Positions 15,919 to 24,691 of a DNA stretch of 64,000 nucleotides are shown here, piece after piece. The position numbers and the translations under genes are program-made. Every line of letters starts with the position of its first letter. The stretch's first letter is position 1. This DNA comes from Thermus albus (GTDB lineage Bacteria > Deinococcota > Deinococci > Deinococcales > Thermaceae): contig NZ_JAKTNR010000003.1 in the NCBI RefSeq assembly GCF_022760855.1, positions 124,001-188,000 of the forward strand. The letters run 5' to 3'. The notes below the pieces were generated by a model. The model did no database searches. It worked only from the letters and a program-made list of their open reading frames with translations, and had not been told where the DNA came from.

Positions 15919-17549
15919 GCCTTTACCTCCTTGAGGGGAATACGGGCATAAAGGGTGGTTCCGAAGCCGGGAAGGCTTTCCATCTGGAACCGACCTCCCA
16001 GGAGTTCTATCCTCTCCCGCATGCCAAGGATTCCGAGACCGGGCTGGGCCTGAGGAGGGAAACCCTGGCCGTCATCCTCCACCACCAGGCTGATCTCGTC
16101 CCCTTCCTGTTGCAAGACCACGGACACCTGCCTTGCCTGGGCGTGACGGGCCACGTTGGTAAGGGCCTCCTGCACCACCCGGTACAGGGCGGTTTCGTGG
16201 GTTTCCGGAAGGCGGCCCTTTAGGCGGCAAAGGAGATTCGCCCGGATTCCGGTTCTTTCCTGGAACTCCTCGGCCATACGCTTTAAGGCGGCCTCGAGGC
16301 CCAAGGTATCCAAGGCGGAAGGGCGCAGGGAACGGGAGAGGTGGCGCACGTCCTGGATGGCGGTTCGCACCAGCTCCTGGAGAGCCGGCACCGCCTCCAG
16401 CCGTCCTTCCTTTACCGCCTTGAGGCCCAGGTCTATGCCGGTGAGGATCTGGCCGATCTGGTCGTGGAGGTCGCGGGCGATGCGGGCCCTTTCCGCCTCC
16501 TGGGCTTGGATGAGGGCCTTGAGGAGCTGGGACCGCTCCTGGGCCCTTTCCTTTAGGGCCTGGGTGTACCGGGCCCGGTGAAGGCCGGCTTCTATGGGGG
16601 CCTTGATGGCTTCCAGGAAGGCCGGGGGAGCCTCGGTGTCAAGGAGGATTTGGGCCCCGGTGAGCTCCAGCATGTAGGGTTCCGGTCCATTTTGGGACAA
16701 AGGGCACGTTTGACCCTCTGGATAGGGACAGAGAACCTTGCCCACCAAGGTGTCTCCCAGCCGCGCTTCTCCACAGCGAAAGAAGCCGCTTTGAGCCAGG
16801 GCTTCCAGAGCGTTTTGCAACACCCCTTCCGGGGTTTCCGCCCGGTTCACCGCTTCCGCCACCTGGTTAAGGGTGGACAGTTCCTGTTCTCGTTGCCGCA
16901 CCCCTTCCCGGTAGGCCACCAGGGCCTTGTGCAGGACCCTAAGCTCCCCGCCAGGGTTGGGAAGGGGGGCCTCCTTTCCTTCTTGCCAGGCCTGCACGCC
17001 ATGGACCAAGGCCTCGAGGGGCTTGAGGAACTGGTCCGCGGCCCGGCTTACCAGGAAAAAGGCCAGGGCCGCTACCCCCAGGGCCATCCAGGCTCCCAGG
17101 AGCAAAAGGTGGGTTAGCTTCTGCCAAAGGGGGGTTTCGGGGAAGGCCAGGGCCAGAAGGCCCACGCCGCCATCCCCGATGGGGCTGCGGTAGAGCCTGT
17201 AGGTTTCCCCCTGGAAGCGGAAGCGACCCTCTAGGGTCTTGAGGTTTAGGGGAAACCCCCCGGGGAAGGAGTGCACCAACACCTCCCCCTTGGGGTCCAG
17301 GATGAAGCCCAGCACCCCTTCCCCCTTCAGGGCTTCCAGCTGGCGAAAGGCGGCGTAAAGGTCGTTCAAAAGGAGATCCTCCTCCAGCTGTTGGGCCAGG
17401 TAATGGGTCTGGGCACGGCCTTGGGCCTCGAGGCTAGCTTCCAGGCCGGTTTTCACCAGGTACAAGGCGGTTCCTCCTAGCCCCGCTCCCAAGAAGAGCA
17501 TGCCCAGGGCAAAGGTGGCCAAAAGTCGCGTGCGGAGGCTTCCCTTCAT
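15915..17549 (-). CDS. NarX-like membrane sensor histidine kinase
   Basis: 544 residues. One membrane helix lies near residues 10-30 and another near 145-165, enclosing an extracytoplasmic domain of about 110 residues. A HAMP-like linker (FLKPLEALVHGVQAWQEG) follows, then a central region, a HisKA_3 dimerisation helix with phosphorylated His362 (ARIARDLHDQIGQILTG) and an HATPase domain (VVEDDGQGFPP, GLGILGMRERIELLGG). It is the middle gene of the operon lipoprotein-kinase-regulator. The extracytoplasmic part may receive its signal from the PhnD-like lipoprotein encoded just upstream. The signal itself is unknown; tetrathionate or another sulfur oxyanion is a guess from the neighbouring operon. 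Confidence 0.88.
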   Translation of the reverse strand: MKGSLRTRLLATFALGMLFLGAGLGGTALYLVKTGLEASLEAQGRAQTHYLAQQLEEDLLLNDLYAAFRQLEALKGEGVLGFILDPKGEVLVHSFPGGFPLNLKTLEGRFRFQGETYRLYRSPIGDGGVGLLALAFPETPLWQKLTHLLLLGAWMALGVAALAFFLVSRAADQFLKPLEALVHGVQAWQEGKEAPLPNPGGELRVLHKALVAYREGVRQREQELSTLNQVAEAVNRAETPEGVLQNALEALAQSGFFRCGEARLGDTLVGKVLCPYPEGQTCPLSQNGPEPYMLELTGAQILLDTEAPPAFLEAIKAPIEAGLHRARYTQALKERAQERSQLLKALIQAQEAERARIARDLHDQIGQILTGIDLGLKAVKEGRLEAVPALQELVRTAIQDVRHLSRSLRPSALDTLGLEAALKRMAEEFQERTGIRANLLCRLKGRLPETHETALYRVVQEALTNVARHAQARQVSVVLQQEGDEISLVVEDDGQGFPPQAQPGLGILGMRERIELLGGRFQMESLPGFGTTLYARIPLKEVKA

Positions 17550-17551
17550 GC

Positions 17552-18379
17552 CTAAAACCCCTCCAGGAAGCTCCGATAAACCCCACTGTTGGCGGGGACG
17601 AAGCCCGCTATGCCCGCCTCTGGAAGTTGCCCGGCTTCTTGTAGGCGTTGCAGAAGAACCCGTTGAACCTCTGGGGCTAACCCCTTTCGCACCACCACGG
17701 GCGGGGGTGGGTCCTCAGGGCCCTCCCAGATGACCCGGATCCTTGCCTTTAGCTCCGGGTTCTTTCGCTCCAGGGCATCCAGCACCATCCCGTCCACCGC
17801 TGCCGCCTCTACCAGGCCCCGGATCACCGCCTCCACCGCCCGATCATGGGCATAGGTGAAGAGGACCTTGCCGAGGTAGGCCTCTGGGCGGTAGCCTAAC
17901 TTTTTAAGGGCCTGGATGGGGCGGATGTAGCCCGTATTGGAAAGGGGATCCACAAAGGCCATGGTGGCCCCCGCCAGGTCCATGAGGCTAGCCCGTTGGG
18001 AGTCCGCCCTGACGATGATCACGCTCCGGTACCGGGTCCAGGGCGCGGGAACCGAGCTGGCAATCACCTCCCCGTAGCCCTCCGCCACCGCCTTGGCTGC
18101 AGCAAAGGTGCAGAGGAAAGCCATGTCAGCCTGGCCCTTTTGCAAAAGCTCCAGCACTTCCTTGTACCCCCGCCTTCCCAGGACCCTGGCCTCAGGCCAA
18201 AGGGTCTGGGCCAGGGTCCAGTAGGGGTAGCTCCTTTTGGGGGAGAGGATTCCCGCCATGGCGATGTTAAGCGGGGCTTCCTCCTCGAGGCGCACCTGGG
18301 GAAGGGGAACCAAGGGTCCGGCTTCCGGGGGGCGGGCACACCCTAACAGGAGCAGCACCAGGGGCCATACCCGGGCCAT
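17552..18379 (-). CDS. PhnD-like substrate-binding lipoprotein, probable sensor partner
   Basis: 275 residues with an N-terminal lipoprotein signal ending in LLLLGC, so it is anchored outside the cytoplasmic membrane. The mature part is a phosphonate/phosphite-type periplasmic binding fold (PhnD family): AGILSPKRSYPYWTLAQTLW, GQADMAFLCTFAAAKAV, GATMAFVDPLSNTGYIRPIQ. No ABC permease or ATPase is nearby. The kinase gene begins three bases after its stop. In the known TtrS sensor of tetrathionate reductase systems this binding domain is fused to the kinase; here it appears as a separate protein. It probably binds the terminal electron acceptor and signals to the kinase (inference). Confidence 0.8.
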   Translation of the reverse strand: MARVWPLVLLLLGCARPPEAGPLVPLPQVRLEEEAPLNIAMAGILSPKRSYPYWTLAQTLWPEARVLGRRGYKEVLELLQKGQADMAFLCTFAAAKAVAEGYGEVIASSVPAPWTRYRSVIIVRADSQRASLMDLAGATMAFVDPLSNTGYIRPIQALKKLGYRPEAYLGKVLFTYAHDRAVEAVIRGLVEAAAVDGMVLDALERKNPELKARIRVIWEGPEDPPPPVVVRKGLAPEVQRVLLQRLQEAGQLPEAGIAGFVPANSGVYRSFLEGF

Positions 18380-18391
18380 GCCTTTAGTATG

Positions 18392-18418
18392 CCTGGGTTT
18401 TCCCAGGACAAAGGTCCT
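18392..18418. promoter_or_regulatory. Overlapping inverted repeats in the divergent sensor/molybdoenzyme promoter region
   Basis: CCTGGG-TTTT-CCCAGG at 18392-18407 is a perfect 6-base inverted repeat. It overlaps AGGAC-AAAG-GTCCT at 18405-18418. Both sit in the ~140-base gap between the divergent sensory operon and the respiratory operon, where a regulator binding site is expected. Binding by the NarL-type regulator is inference. Confidence 0.4.
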
Positions 18419-18522
18419 AGAGCTTGTAGGTTTTTTCCCGAGGACACCCGTCCAGCTGGGCTGTCGGAGAAACGCTGATGAAGGCCCTTTCCTCCTTTTC
18501 TAAGCTGCCTTTGGAGGTGGGT

Positions 18523-19398
18523 ATGAGCGAGTTGGAAAGCCGCAGGGCCTTTTTGGAAAAGGTAGCCTCCACGGTCTTTGCCGGCATGGTGCTGGGAGGC
18601 CAGCCGGTGAAGGCCGGGGCCGAGCCGGTAAAGGTGGAACTTCCCCCAAGACCCCCGGATGGGCCCATCCTACCCGAGTTGGAGTACGAGGACGTCTTGG
18701 TACGCATGCAGCGGGACCTGGAGCGGGCCCTGAACAAGGGCACTACCCCCAAGTGGGTGATGGTGATCGATACCCGCAAGTGCGTGGGCTGCCACGCTTG
18801 CACGGTCTCCTGTGCGGTGGAGAACAAGCTACCCCCTGGCGTGGTCTACCGTCCGGTGATTGAGGAACAGATCGGGAAATATCCCGAGGTGAGCTGGCGG
18901 TTCCTGCCCCGGCCCTGCATGCAGTGCGATAACCCTCCCTGCGTGCCGGTATGCCCGGTGGGGGCCACCTGGAAGCGGGCTGATGGCATCGTGGAGATTG
19001 ACTACGACGCCTGCATCGGTTGCCGCTACTGCTTGGTGTCCTGTCCCTATCAGGCCCGCACCTTTGACTTCGGGGAAAACTGGACGCAGGATACCCCCGG
19101 CCAAGGGCATATGCCCTACGAGGAACTCCCCACCTTTGAGTGGGGGGAGGTGCGCGTGCGCAAGGAGGGGGTAATCCCCCAAAGCCCCGTGGGCAATGCC
19201 CGGAAGTGCAGCTTCTGCCTGCACCGCATAGAGCATGGGCTTTTGCCCCAGTGCGTTACCACCTGCATTGGCCGGGCCACCTTCTTTGGGGACGGTTCCG
19301 ATCCGGAAAGCCTGGTTTTCCAGCTCATTCATCAGCCTAATGTCATGCGGCTTAAGGAGGAGTTGGGCACCGAGCCCAGGGTTTACTACCTGGTGTAA
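18523..19398 (+). CDS. TtrB/PhsB-like four-cluster ferredoxin subunit of a molybdoenzyme
   Basis: 291 residues from the ATG at 18523, preceded by GGAGGTGG; the upstream ATG at 18478 lacks a ribosome-binding site. The N-terminus carries a twin-arginine signal (ESRRAFLEK then a hydrophobic stretch), so it is exported folded, perhaps together with its partner. Sixteen cysteines fall into four [4Fe-4S] motifs: [35 protein letters not shown] and CSFCLHR with CVTTC. It passes electrons between the membrane subunit and the catalytic subunit. First gene of a three-gene operon with the B-C-A order seen in tetrathionate reductase operons. Confidence 0.85.
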   Translation: MSELESRRAFLEKVASTVFAGMVLGGQPVKAGAEPVKVELPPRPPDGPILPELEYEDVLVRMQRDLERALNKGTTPKWVMVIDTRKCVGCHACTVSCAVENKLPPGVVYRPVIEEQIGKYPEVSWRFLPRPCMQCDNPPCVPVCPVGATWKRADGIVEIDYDACIGCRYCLVSCPYQARTFDFGENWTQDTPGQGHMPYEELPTFEWGEVRVRKEGVIPQSPVGNARKCSFCLHRIEHGLLPQCVTTCIGRATFFGDGSDPESLVFQLIHQPNVMRLKEELGTEPRVYYLV

Positions 19399-19419
19399 AG
19401 GGCGTAAAGGAGGATAAGG

Positions 19420-20655
19420 ATGCGCGCTTGGGGTTGGATCCTATACGGGGTTCTGGCGGCCATAGGCCTTGCGGGGTTTATCCTGCGTTTCGTCACGGGT
19501 CACCATTTGGCGGGCTACGGCAGCTATGTGCCCTGGGGTTTATGGGTGGCTGCCTACATCTACTTTATTGGCCTTTCGGCGGGGGCCTTTTTGCTTTCCG
19601 CCTTGGTCTATGTCTTTGGGGTGCGCAAGCTGGAGCCCATCGCCCCCCTGGCCCTGGTGGTGGCCTTGGCCAGCCTGCTCATGGCCCTCATCACCATCTG
19701 GTTTGACCTGGGGCACATGGAGCGCTTTTACTACGTCTACCTGAGGCCCAACTTCCGCTCCATGATGGCCTGGATGGTGTGGCTGTATACCGCCTATGGC
19801 CTGCTCCTTCTTTTGGAGCTCTACTTTGCCTTAAGGCGCTATCTGCCCCACTATACGGATCGGGGAGGCGTTACCGGGTTTCTGGCCCGCCTTCTCACGG
19901 GAGGTCGGGAAACGCCCTTTACCGAAGAGGAAGTTCATAGGGATGAACGGGTTCTGAGAGTGTTGGGAACTATTGGCGTACCCTTGGCGATTGCCTTCCA
20001 CGGGGGGGTGGGTGCTCTCTTTGGTACGGTGGTGGCCCAGGACCTCTGGCATAGCCCCATCTACCCCATCCTCTTCCTCACGGGGGCCCTCCTCTCGGGT
20101 GGGGCCCTAATGACTGCGGCGTACGTCTTCTTCTGGCCCCGGAAGGACGAACGTTGGCGGGAGATAAGCCTTCTTCTGGGCCGGGTGGTGTTAGGGCTCA
20201 TCCTCTTTGACCTCCTCCTGGAGTGGGCGGAGTACTCCATCCCCATGTGGTATGGGGTGGGCCCTGAGTTCCGGGCCCTTTGGAACACCCTCTTTGGGCC
20301 TTTCTGGTACGTGTACTGGGTGTTCCATATCCTCCTGGGGGTGGTGGTTCCCGTCCTTCTGCTACTGGCTCTTGGACTCCGGGGCCGGATTGGCGCCATC
20401 GGCCTTGCCAGCCTCCTGGTGGCGGTTACCTTCTTGGCCATCCGCCTCAACCTGGTTATCCCCAGCCTGGTCCATCCGAAGTTGGAGGGCTTGGTGCATG
20501 CCTACCACGACCATCGCCTTACCTTTACCTACCTCCCCACGTGGTTTGAGTGGAGCGTGGTGGTCTTTTCCGTGGTCTTAGGCTTTACGGTGACCTACAT
20601 CTTGGTGCGCGTTTTGCCCGTGATTGAGGGCAAGCTTCTTAAGGAGGTGGCGTGA
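19420..20655 (+). CDS. NrfD/PsrC/TtrC-like membrane quinol-oxidising subunit
   Basis: 411 residues, mostly membrane helices (about 9). It belongs to the NrfD/PolyD family of quinol-interacting anchors (WGLWVAAYIYFIGLSAGAFL, YHDHRLTFTYLPTWFEWSVV). A clear AAAGGAGG lies before the ATG. It oxidises menaquinol (the usual Thermus quinone; inference) and feeds electrons to the TtrB-like subunit. The last codons overlap the start of the catalytic gene. Length and helix count fit TtrC/PsrC better than shorter cytochrome b-type anchors. Confidence 0.85.
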   Translation: MRAWGWILYGVLAAIGLAGFILRFVTGHHLAGYGSYVPWGLWVAAYIYFIGLSAGAFLLSALVYVFGVRKLEPIAPLALVVALASLLMALITIWFDLGHMERFYYVYLRPNFRSMMAWMVWLYTAYGLLLLLELYFALRRYLPHYTDRGGVTGFLARLLTGGRETPFTEEEVHRDERVLRVLGTIGVPLAIAFHGGVGALFGTVVAQDLWHSPIYPILFLTGALLSGGALMTAAYVFFWPRKDERWREISLLLGRVVLGLILFDLLLEWAEYSIPMWYGVGPEFRALWNTLFGPFWYVYWVFHILLGVVVPVLLLLALGLRGRIGAIGLASLLVAVTFLAIRLNLVIPSLVHPKLEGLVHAYHDHRLTFTYLPTWFEWSVVVFSVVLGFTVTYILVRVLPVIEGKLLKEVA

Positions 20656-23600
20656 TGCTTTCCCGGCGCGAACTCTTGAAGCTGGGCGTGCTTTCCGGAA
20701 GCGGGGTTCTTCTGGGCGAGAAGGCCACGGAGCTTCTTTCCCAGGCCGAGGCAGCGGCCCAGAGGGCTCCCGGTTTCTACCCCTTGAACGATCCCGAGAA
20801 CCAGATCTACTCCGTCTGTTTGCAGTGCAACACCGGTTGCCCCATTAAGGTCAAGCTCTACGAGGGGGTGGCGGCCAAGATTGACGGAAGCCCTTATGCT
20901 CCCTGGACCCTCTACCCCCACCTTCCCCTGGAGACGTCTTTGGAAAGGGCGGCCAAGGTGGATGGGGGGATTTGCCCCAAAGGGCAGACGGGCTTGCAGA
21001 CCGTGTACGATCCCTACCGCATCCGCAAGGTCTTGAAGCGGGCTGGCCCCAGGGGTAGCGGCAAGTGGAAGGAGATCCCCTTTGCGCAGGCGGTGAAGGA
21101 GATCGCCGAGGGGGGGAAGCTCTTCGCCGAGATTGGGGACGAGCGGGACTACCCGGGCCTGAAGGACATCTGGGCCCTTAAGGACCCGGAGGTGATGAAG
21201 GCCATGAAGGCCCGGGTGGAGGAGATTTGGCAGGAGAAGGATCGGGATAAGAAAAAAGCTTTGGTGGAGCGCTTTAAGGAGGAGTTTAAGGACCACCTGC
21301 ACACGCTCATTGACCCCGACCACCCCGACCTCGGGCCCAAGAACAACCAGGCGGTCTTTGCCTATGGCCGCCTTAAGGCCGGGCGCAGCGAGTTCTTCAA
21401 GTGGTTCTTCCAAAACAGCCTAGGCTCAGCGAACTTCCACGGGCATACCACGGTTTGCCAGGGCTCCCTCTACTTCACGGGTAAGGCCATGAGTTACCAG
21501 CTGGCCTACGACGAGAAGAAGGGGGCCTACACCTGGACAGGGGGGGAGAAGTTCTACTGGCAGGCGGATCTCACGGGAGCGGAGTTTGTGATCTTCGTGG
21601 GAGCCAATATCTTTGAGGGGAACTATGGTCCACCCCTGAGGGTAAAGGAGGTGACTCAGGGAGCGGCCACGGGGAAGCTAAGGTATGTGGTGCTGGACCC
21701 TCGAGCCCAGAAGGGGGTGGCCCACGCCGTCAAGTGGATTCCCACCAAAGCGGGCTACGACGCCGCCGTGGCCTTTGGCATGATGCGTTGGATGTTTGAG
21801 AAGGGGCGGTTTGATGCCCGCTTCCTCTCTGCGGCCAACAAGGGAGCGGCCAAGGCCCTCGGCGAGCCCAGCTGGACCAACGCCACCTGGCTGGTGGAGA
21901 TAGACGAGAAAGGTTTCCCCACCAAGCTCCTGCGCATGAGCCACCTGGGGATGGCCCCGGAGGTCCGCATCTTGGACGGCAAGGAGGTGGTTTTTGACCA
22001 CCCCATGGTCCTGGTGCAGGGCAAACCCACCCCGGTAGACCCGCAGAGCGAGGACCAGCCCGTCTTCGGGGACCTCTTCGTGGACACCACCCTTAAGGGC
22101 ATCCGGGTGAAAAGCGCCCTCCAGCTTATCCGGGAGGAGGCCTTCAGCCGAAGCCTAGAGGAGTGGGCAAAGTTGGCGGGCGTCACGCCGGAGGACATCG
22201 TCTGGCTAGCCTACGAGTTCACCAGCCATGGCAAGAAGGCGGTGGTGGACATCCACCGTGGGGTCAGCCAACACACCAACGGCTTCTACAACACTTTTGC
22301 CTGGAATGTCTTGAACGCCTTGATCGGCAACTACGACCACCATGGGGGGCTTGTGCGCGCCAGTACCTACGACATCGTGGGTAAGAAGGCGGAGGGGCCC
22401 TTCTACATGGAGAAGCTCCACCCCAAGAAGCTGGAGCCCTTTGGCATCAGCCTGATCCGCCACGAGGTGGAATACGAGAAAACCACCCTTTTTGAGGGAT
22501 ATCCTGCTAAGCGGCCCTGGTTCCCCCATAGCTCCGACGTCTACCAGGAGATCCTGCCCTCCGCTGCCCAGGGGTACCCCTACCCGGTGAAGATTCTCTT
22601 CCACTACATGGGTTCCCCCGCTTACGCCCTACCCGCTGGCCATACCCAGATCCAGGCCATGCTGGATCCGGAAAAGATCCCCCTGATCGTGGCCTTTGAC
22701 ATCGTGGTGGGGGATACTTACCTGTATGCCGATTACATCATCCCTGATCTCACCTACCTGGAGCGCTGGGAGTTCCACGGTAGCCACCCCAACGTGGTGT
22801 GGAAGGTGCAGACCATCCGCCAGCCCGCGATACCCCCCATTCCCGAGGAGGTGGAGGTTTTTGGGGAGAAGATGCCCATCTCCGCAGAGGCCTTCTTCCT
22901 GGCCCTGGCGGAGTACTTGGGTATGCCGGGGTTTGGGGAAAAGGGGTTCAAAAACGGCATGCCCTTCCGCAGGCCTGAGGACTTCTACCTAAAACTGGTG
23001 GCCAACCTAGCCTTCGGGGAGAAGGCCGATGGCTCGGAGGCGGTGCCCGAGGCCGATGACCGGGAGCTGGAGATCTTCCAGAAGGCCCGCCGCCACCTGC
23101 CCCCTTCGGTGTTTGACCTGGAGAAGTGGAAGGCGGCCATCGGGGATGAGGGCCTCTTCCGGCGGGCCGTGTACGTCCTGAACCGTGGCGGGCGTTTCCA
23201 ACGGTTTGAGAAGGCCTTCAGACCTGACGGTACCGTGGCCAACCCCTATGGCAGGCAGATCAACCTGTACCTGGAAAAACACGCCAAGACCAAAAACAGC
23301 ATGACCGGAAAGCCTTACTGGCCTCTACCCCGTCTGTTCCCTCCCTACACGGATGCCTTGGGCCAGCCCATCCAGGATGGCGAGGATTTTGACCTCAACC
23401 TGATCACCCATCGCTGGGTCACCATGACCAAGAGCCGTACCATTTCCAACTACTGGCTGCTCAACATCACCCCCGAGAACTACATCGCCATCCATCCCGA
23501 GGACGCCAGGCGGTTGGGCTTTAAGGATAGGGAGCTGGTCAAGGTGGTTTCCGCCAGCAACCCCGAAGGGGTTTGGGACTTGGGGCCCTTGGGCAAGAAG

Positions 23601-24041
23601 CCCATGGTGGGCAAGCTGAAGGTCATGGAGGGCATCCGCCCCGGGCACATCGCCTTCGCCTTGGGGTTCGGCCACTGGGCCTACGGGGCCAGCGACCTGG
23701 AGATCAACGGCCAGGTGATCAAGGCCGATCCCCGTAGGGCCACGGGCATCCACGCCAACGCCGCCATGCGGGTGGACCCGGTGCTGAAGGATGTGGGGCT
23801 TTCGGACCTGACCGGGGGAAGCGCCGTCTTCTACGATTCCAAGGTGCGTCTGGTGCGCCCCACCCTCGAGGAGGCCGGGACCTATGGGGAGGGGGTGCGG
23901 AAGGCGGCCCTGGGTGGGCCGGAGGGGGTGAGCGCTGAGGAGATTAGGGAAAAGGCTCTGAAGGCGGCCCGCGGGGAGCTGGACCCCGAGGCCCTGCGGC
24001 GGGAGGTGGCCCTTAGGCTAGGGCTGGACCCCAGGGCCTAA
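20655..24041 (+). CDS. Tetrathionate-reductase-like molybdopterin catalytic subunit
   Basis: 1128 residues from the ATG at 20655, which shares a base with the previous stop and follows AAGGAGGTGG (a GTG three bases earlier is possible). A twin-arginine signal (SRRELLKLG) sends it outside the membrane. The N-terminal [4Fe-4S] ligands are in CLQCNTGCPIK plus a later Cys in GGICPKGQTG. The bis-molybdopterin guanine dinucleotide fold of the DMSO reductase superfamily follows (FVGANIFEGNYGPPLR, WNVLNALIGNYDHHGGL). Length is well above polysulfide/thiosulfate reductases (~750) and close to TtrA (~1020). With the PhnD-like/two-component genes opposite, tetrathionate reduction is the best guess. Another sulfur, arsenic or selenium oxyanion is possible. 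Confidence 0.78.
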   Translation: MLSRRELLKLGVLSGSGVLLGEKATELLSQAEAAAQRAPGFYPLNDPENQIYSVCLQCNTGCPIKVKLYEGVAAKIDGSPYAPWTLYPHLPLETSLERAAKVDGGICPKGQTGLQTVYDPYRIRKVLKRAGPRGSGKWKEIPFAQAVKEIAEGGKLFAEIGDERDYPGLKDIWALKDPEVMKAMKARVEEIWQEKDRDKKKALVERFKEEFKDHLHTLIDPDHPDLGPKNNQAVFAYGRLKAGRSEFFKWFFQNSLGSANFHGHTTVCQGSLYFTGKAMSYQLAYDEKKGAYTWTGGEKFYWQADLTGAEFVIFVGANIFEGNYGPPLRVKEVTQGAATGKLRYVVLDPRAQKGVAHAVKWIPTKAGYDAAVAFGMMRWMFEKGRFDARFLSAANKGAAKALGEPSWTNATWLVEIDEKGFPTKLLRMSHLGMAPEVRILDGKEVVFDHPMVLVQGKPTPVDPQSEDQPVFGDLFVDTTLKGIRVKSALQLIREEAFSRSLEEWAKLAGVTPEDIVWLAYEFTSHGKKAVVDIHRGVSQHTNGFYNTFAWNVLNALIGNYDHHGGLVRASTYDIVGKKAEGPFYMEKLHPKKLEPFGISLIRHEVEYEKTTLFEGYPAKRPWFPHSSDVYQEILPSAAQGYPYPVKILFHYMGSPAYALPAGHTQIQAMLDPEKIPLIVAFDIVVGDTYLYADYIIPDLTYLERWEFHGSHPNVVWKVQTIRQPAIPPIPEEVEVFGEKMPISAEAFFLALAEYLGMPGFGEKGFKNGMPFRRPEDFYLKLVANLAFGEKADGSEAVPEADDRELEIFQKARRHLPPSVFDLEKWKAAIGDEGLFRRAVYVLNRGGRFQRFEKAFRPDGTVANPYGRQINLYLEKHAKTKNSMTGKPYWPLPRLFPPYTDALGQPIQDGEDFDLNLITHRWVTMTKSRTISNYWLLNITPENYIAIHPEDARRLGFKDRELVKVVSASNPEGVWDLGPLGKKPMVGKLKVMEGIRPGHIAFALGFGHWAYGASDLEINGQVIKADPRRATGIHANAAMRVDPVLKDVGLSDLTGGSAVFYDSKVRLVRPTLEEAGTYGEGVRKAALGGPEGVSAEEIREKALKAARGELDPEALRREVALRLGLDPRA

Positions 24042-24051
24042 GGAACGGAGG

Positions 24052-24087
24052 AAAAGCCCCAGGGGACCCCCCTCCCCTGGGGCTTTT
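24052..24087 (+). terminator. Rho-independent terminator after the molybdoenzyme operon
   Basis: A perfect 14-base stem, AAAAGCCCCAGGGG against CCCCTGGGGCTTTT, lies eleven bases after the stop codon. A T4 tract closes the stem. Confidence 0.85.
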
Positions 24088-24127
24088 ACCCTAGACACGG
24101 CGAGGCCGGGCCAAGTACATTTGTCCC

Positions 24128-24691
24128 GTGGACCCCGGGGCCCTTCTGGACCTCCTCAAGCGCCGCACCGGTTTTACCGAGGCGCATGCGGCCATGCTCC
24201 AAGAGTTGGGAGCCTTGATGATTCCTTTGGCCCCCGAGGTGGCCTTGGCCTTCTACGACTACTTGGGGCAGGATAGCGAGCTTAGGGAGATCCTCCACGC
24301 GGTACCGGGAAGGGTGGAGCGGCTTTACGGCACCTTCGCCCGCTGGTATGGGGAGCTTTTTGCCGGTGTCTACGACCAGACCTATGCGGAGGGGAGGAGG
24401 CGCATCGGCTTGGTGCATGCCAGGCTGGGGATAGGCCCCCGGGCCATGGTCCCCGCCATGGGCATCGTGCAGGAGATTTCCTTAGAACACCTGCGCTCCG
24501 CCCTACGGGGCCCGGAGGTTTACGGGGCCGTGGAGGCCTTTGAGAAGATCCTTGCCATAGAGGTTGCCCTTATTGAGGAGAGCTACCTCGAGGCCCTCTC
24601 CTTGGGTTTGGCCTTGGGCCACCGGGACCTCAAGGAGGCCCTAGCCCAAGGGGCGGCCACCCTCCTCAAGGCTCCCGGGCCAGGTCGTTGA
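24128..24691 (+). CDS. Protoglobin / globin-sensor domain protein
   Basis: 187 residues from a GTG start. The whole protein matches the protoglobin (globin-coupled sensor) fold: LTPEVALAFYDYLG-like helix (APEVALAFYDYLGQ), RVERLYGTFARWYGELFAGVYDQ, then RRRIGLVHARLGIGPRAMVP, whose His is the likely proximal haem ligand. No output domain (kinase, cyclase, methyl-accepting) is attached. It lies just after the terminator of the anaerobic-type respiratory operon, so an O2/NO/redox sensing or scavenging role tied to respiration is plausible but unproven. Its 3' end overlaps the 3' end of the convergent dnaB by 26 bases. Confidence 0.75.
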   Translation: MDPGALLDLLKRRTGFTEAHAAMLQELGALMIPLAPEVALAFYDYLGQDSELREILHAVPGRVERLYGTFARWYGELFAGVYDQTYAEGRRRIGLVHARLGIGPRAMVPAMGIVQEISLEHLRSALRGPEVYGAVEAFEKILAIEVALIEESYLEALSLGLALGHRDLKEALAQGAATLLKAPGPGR

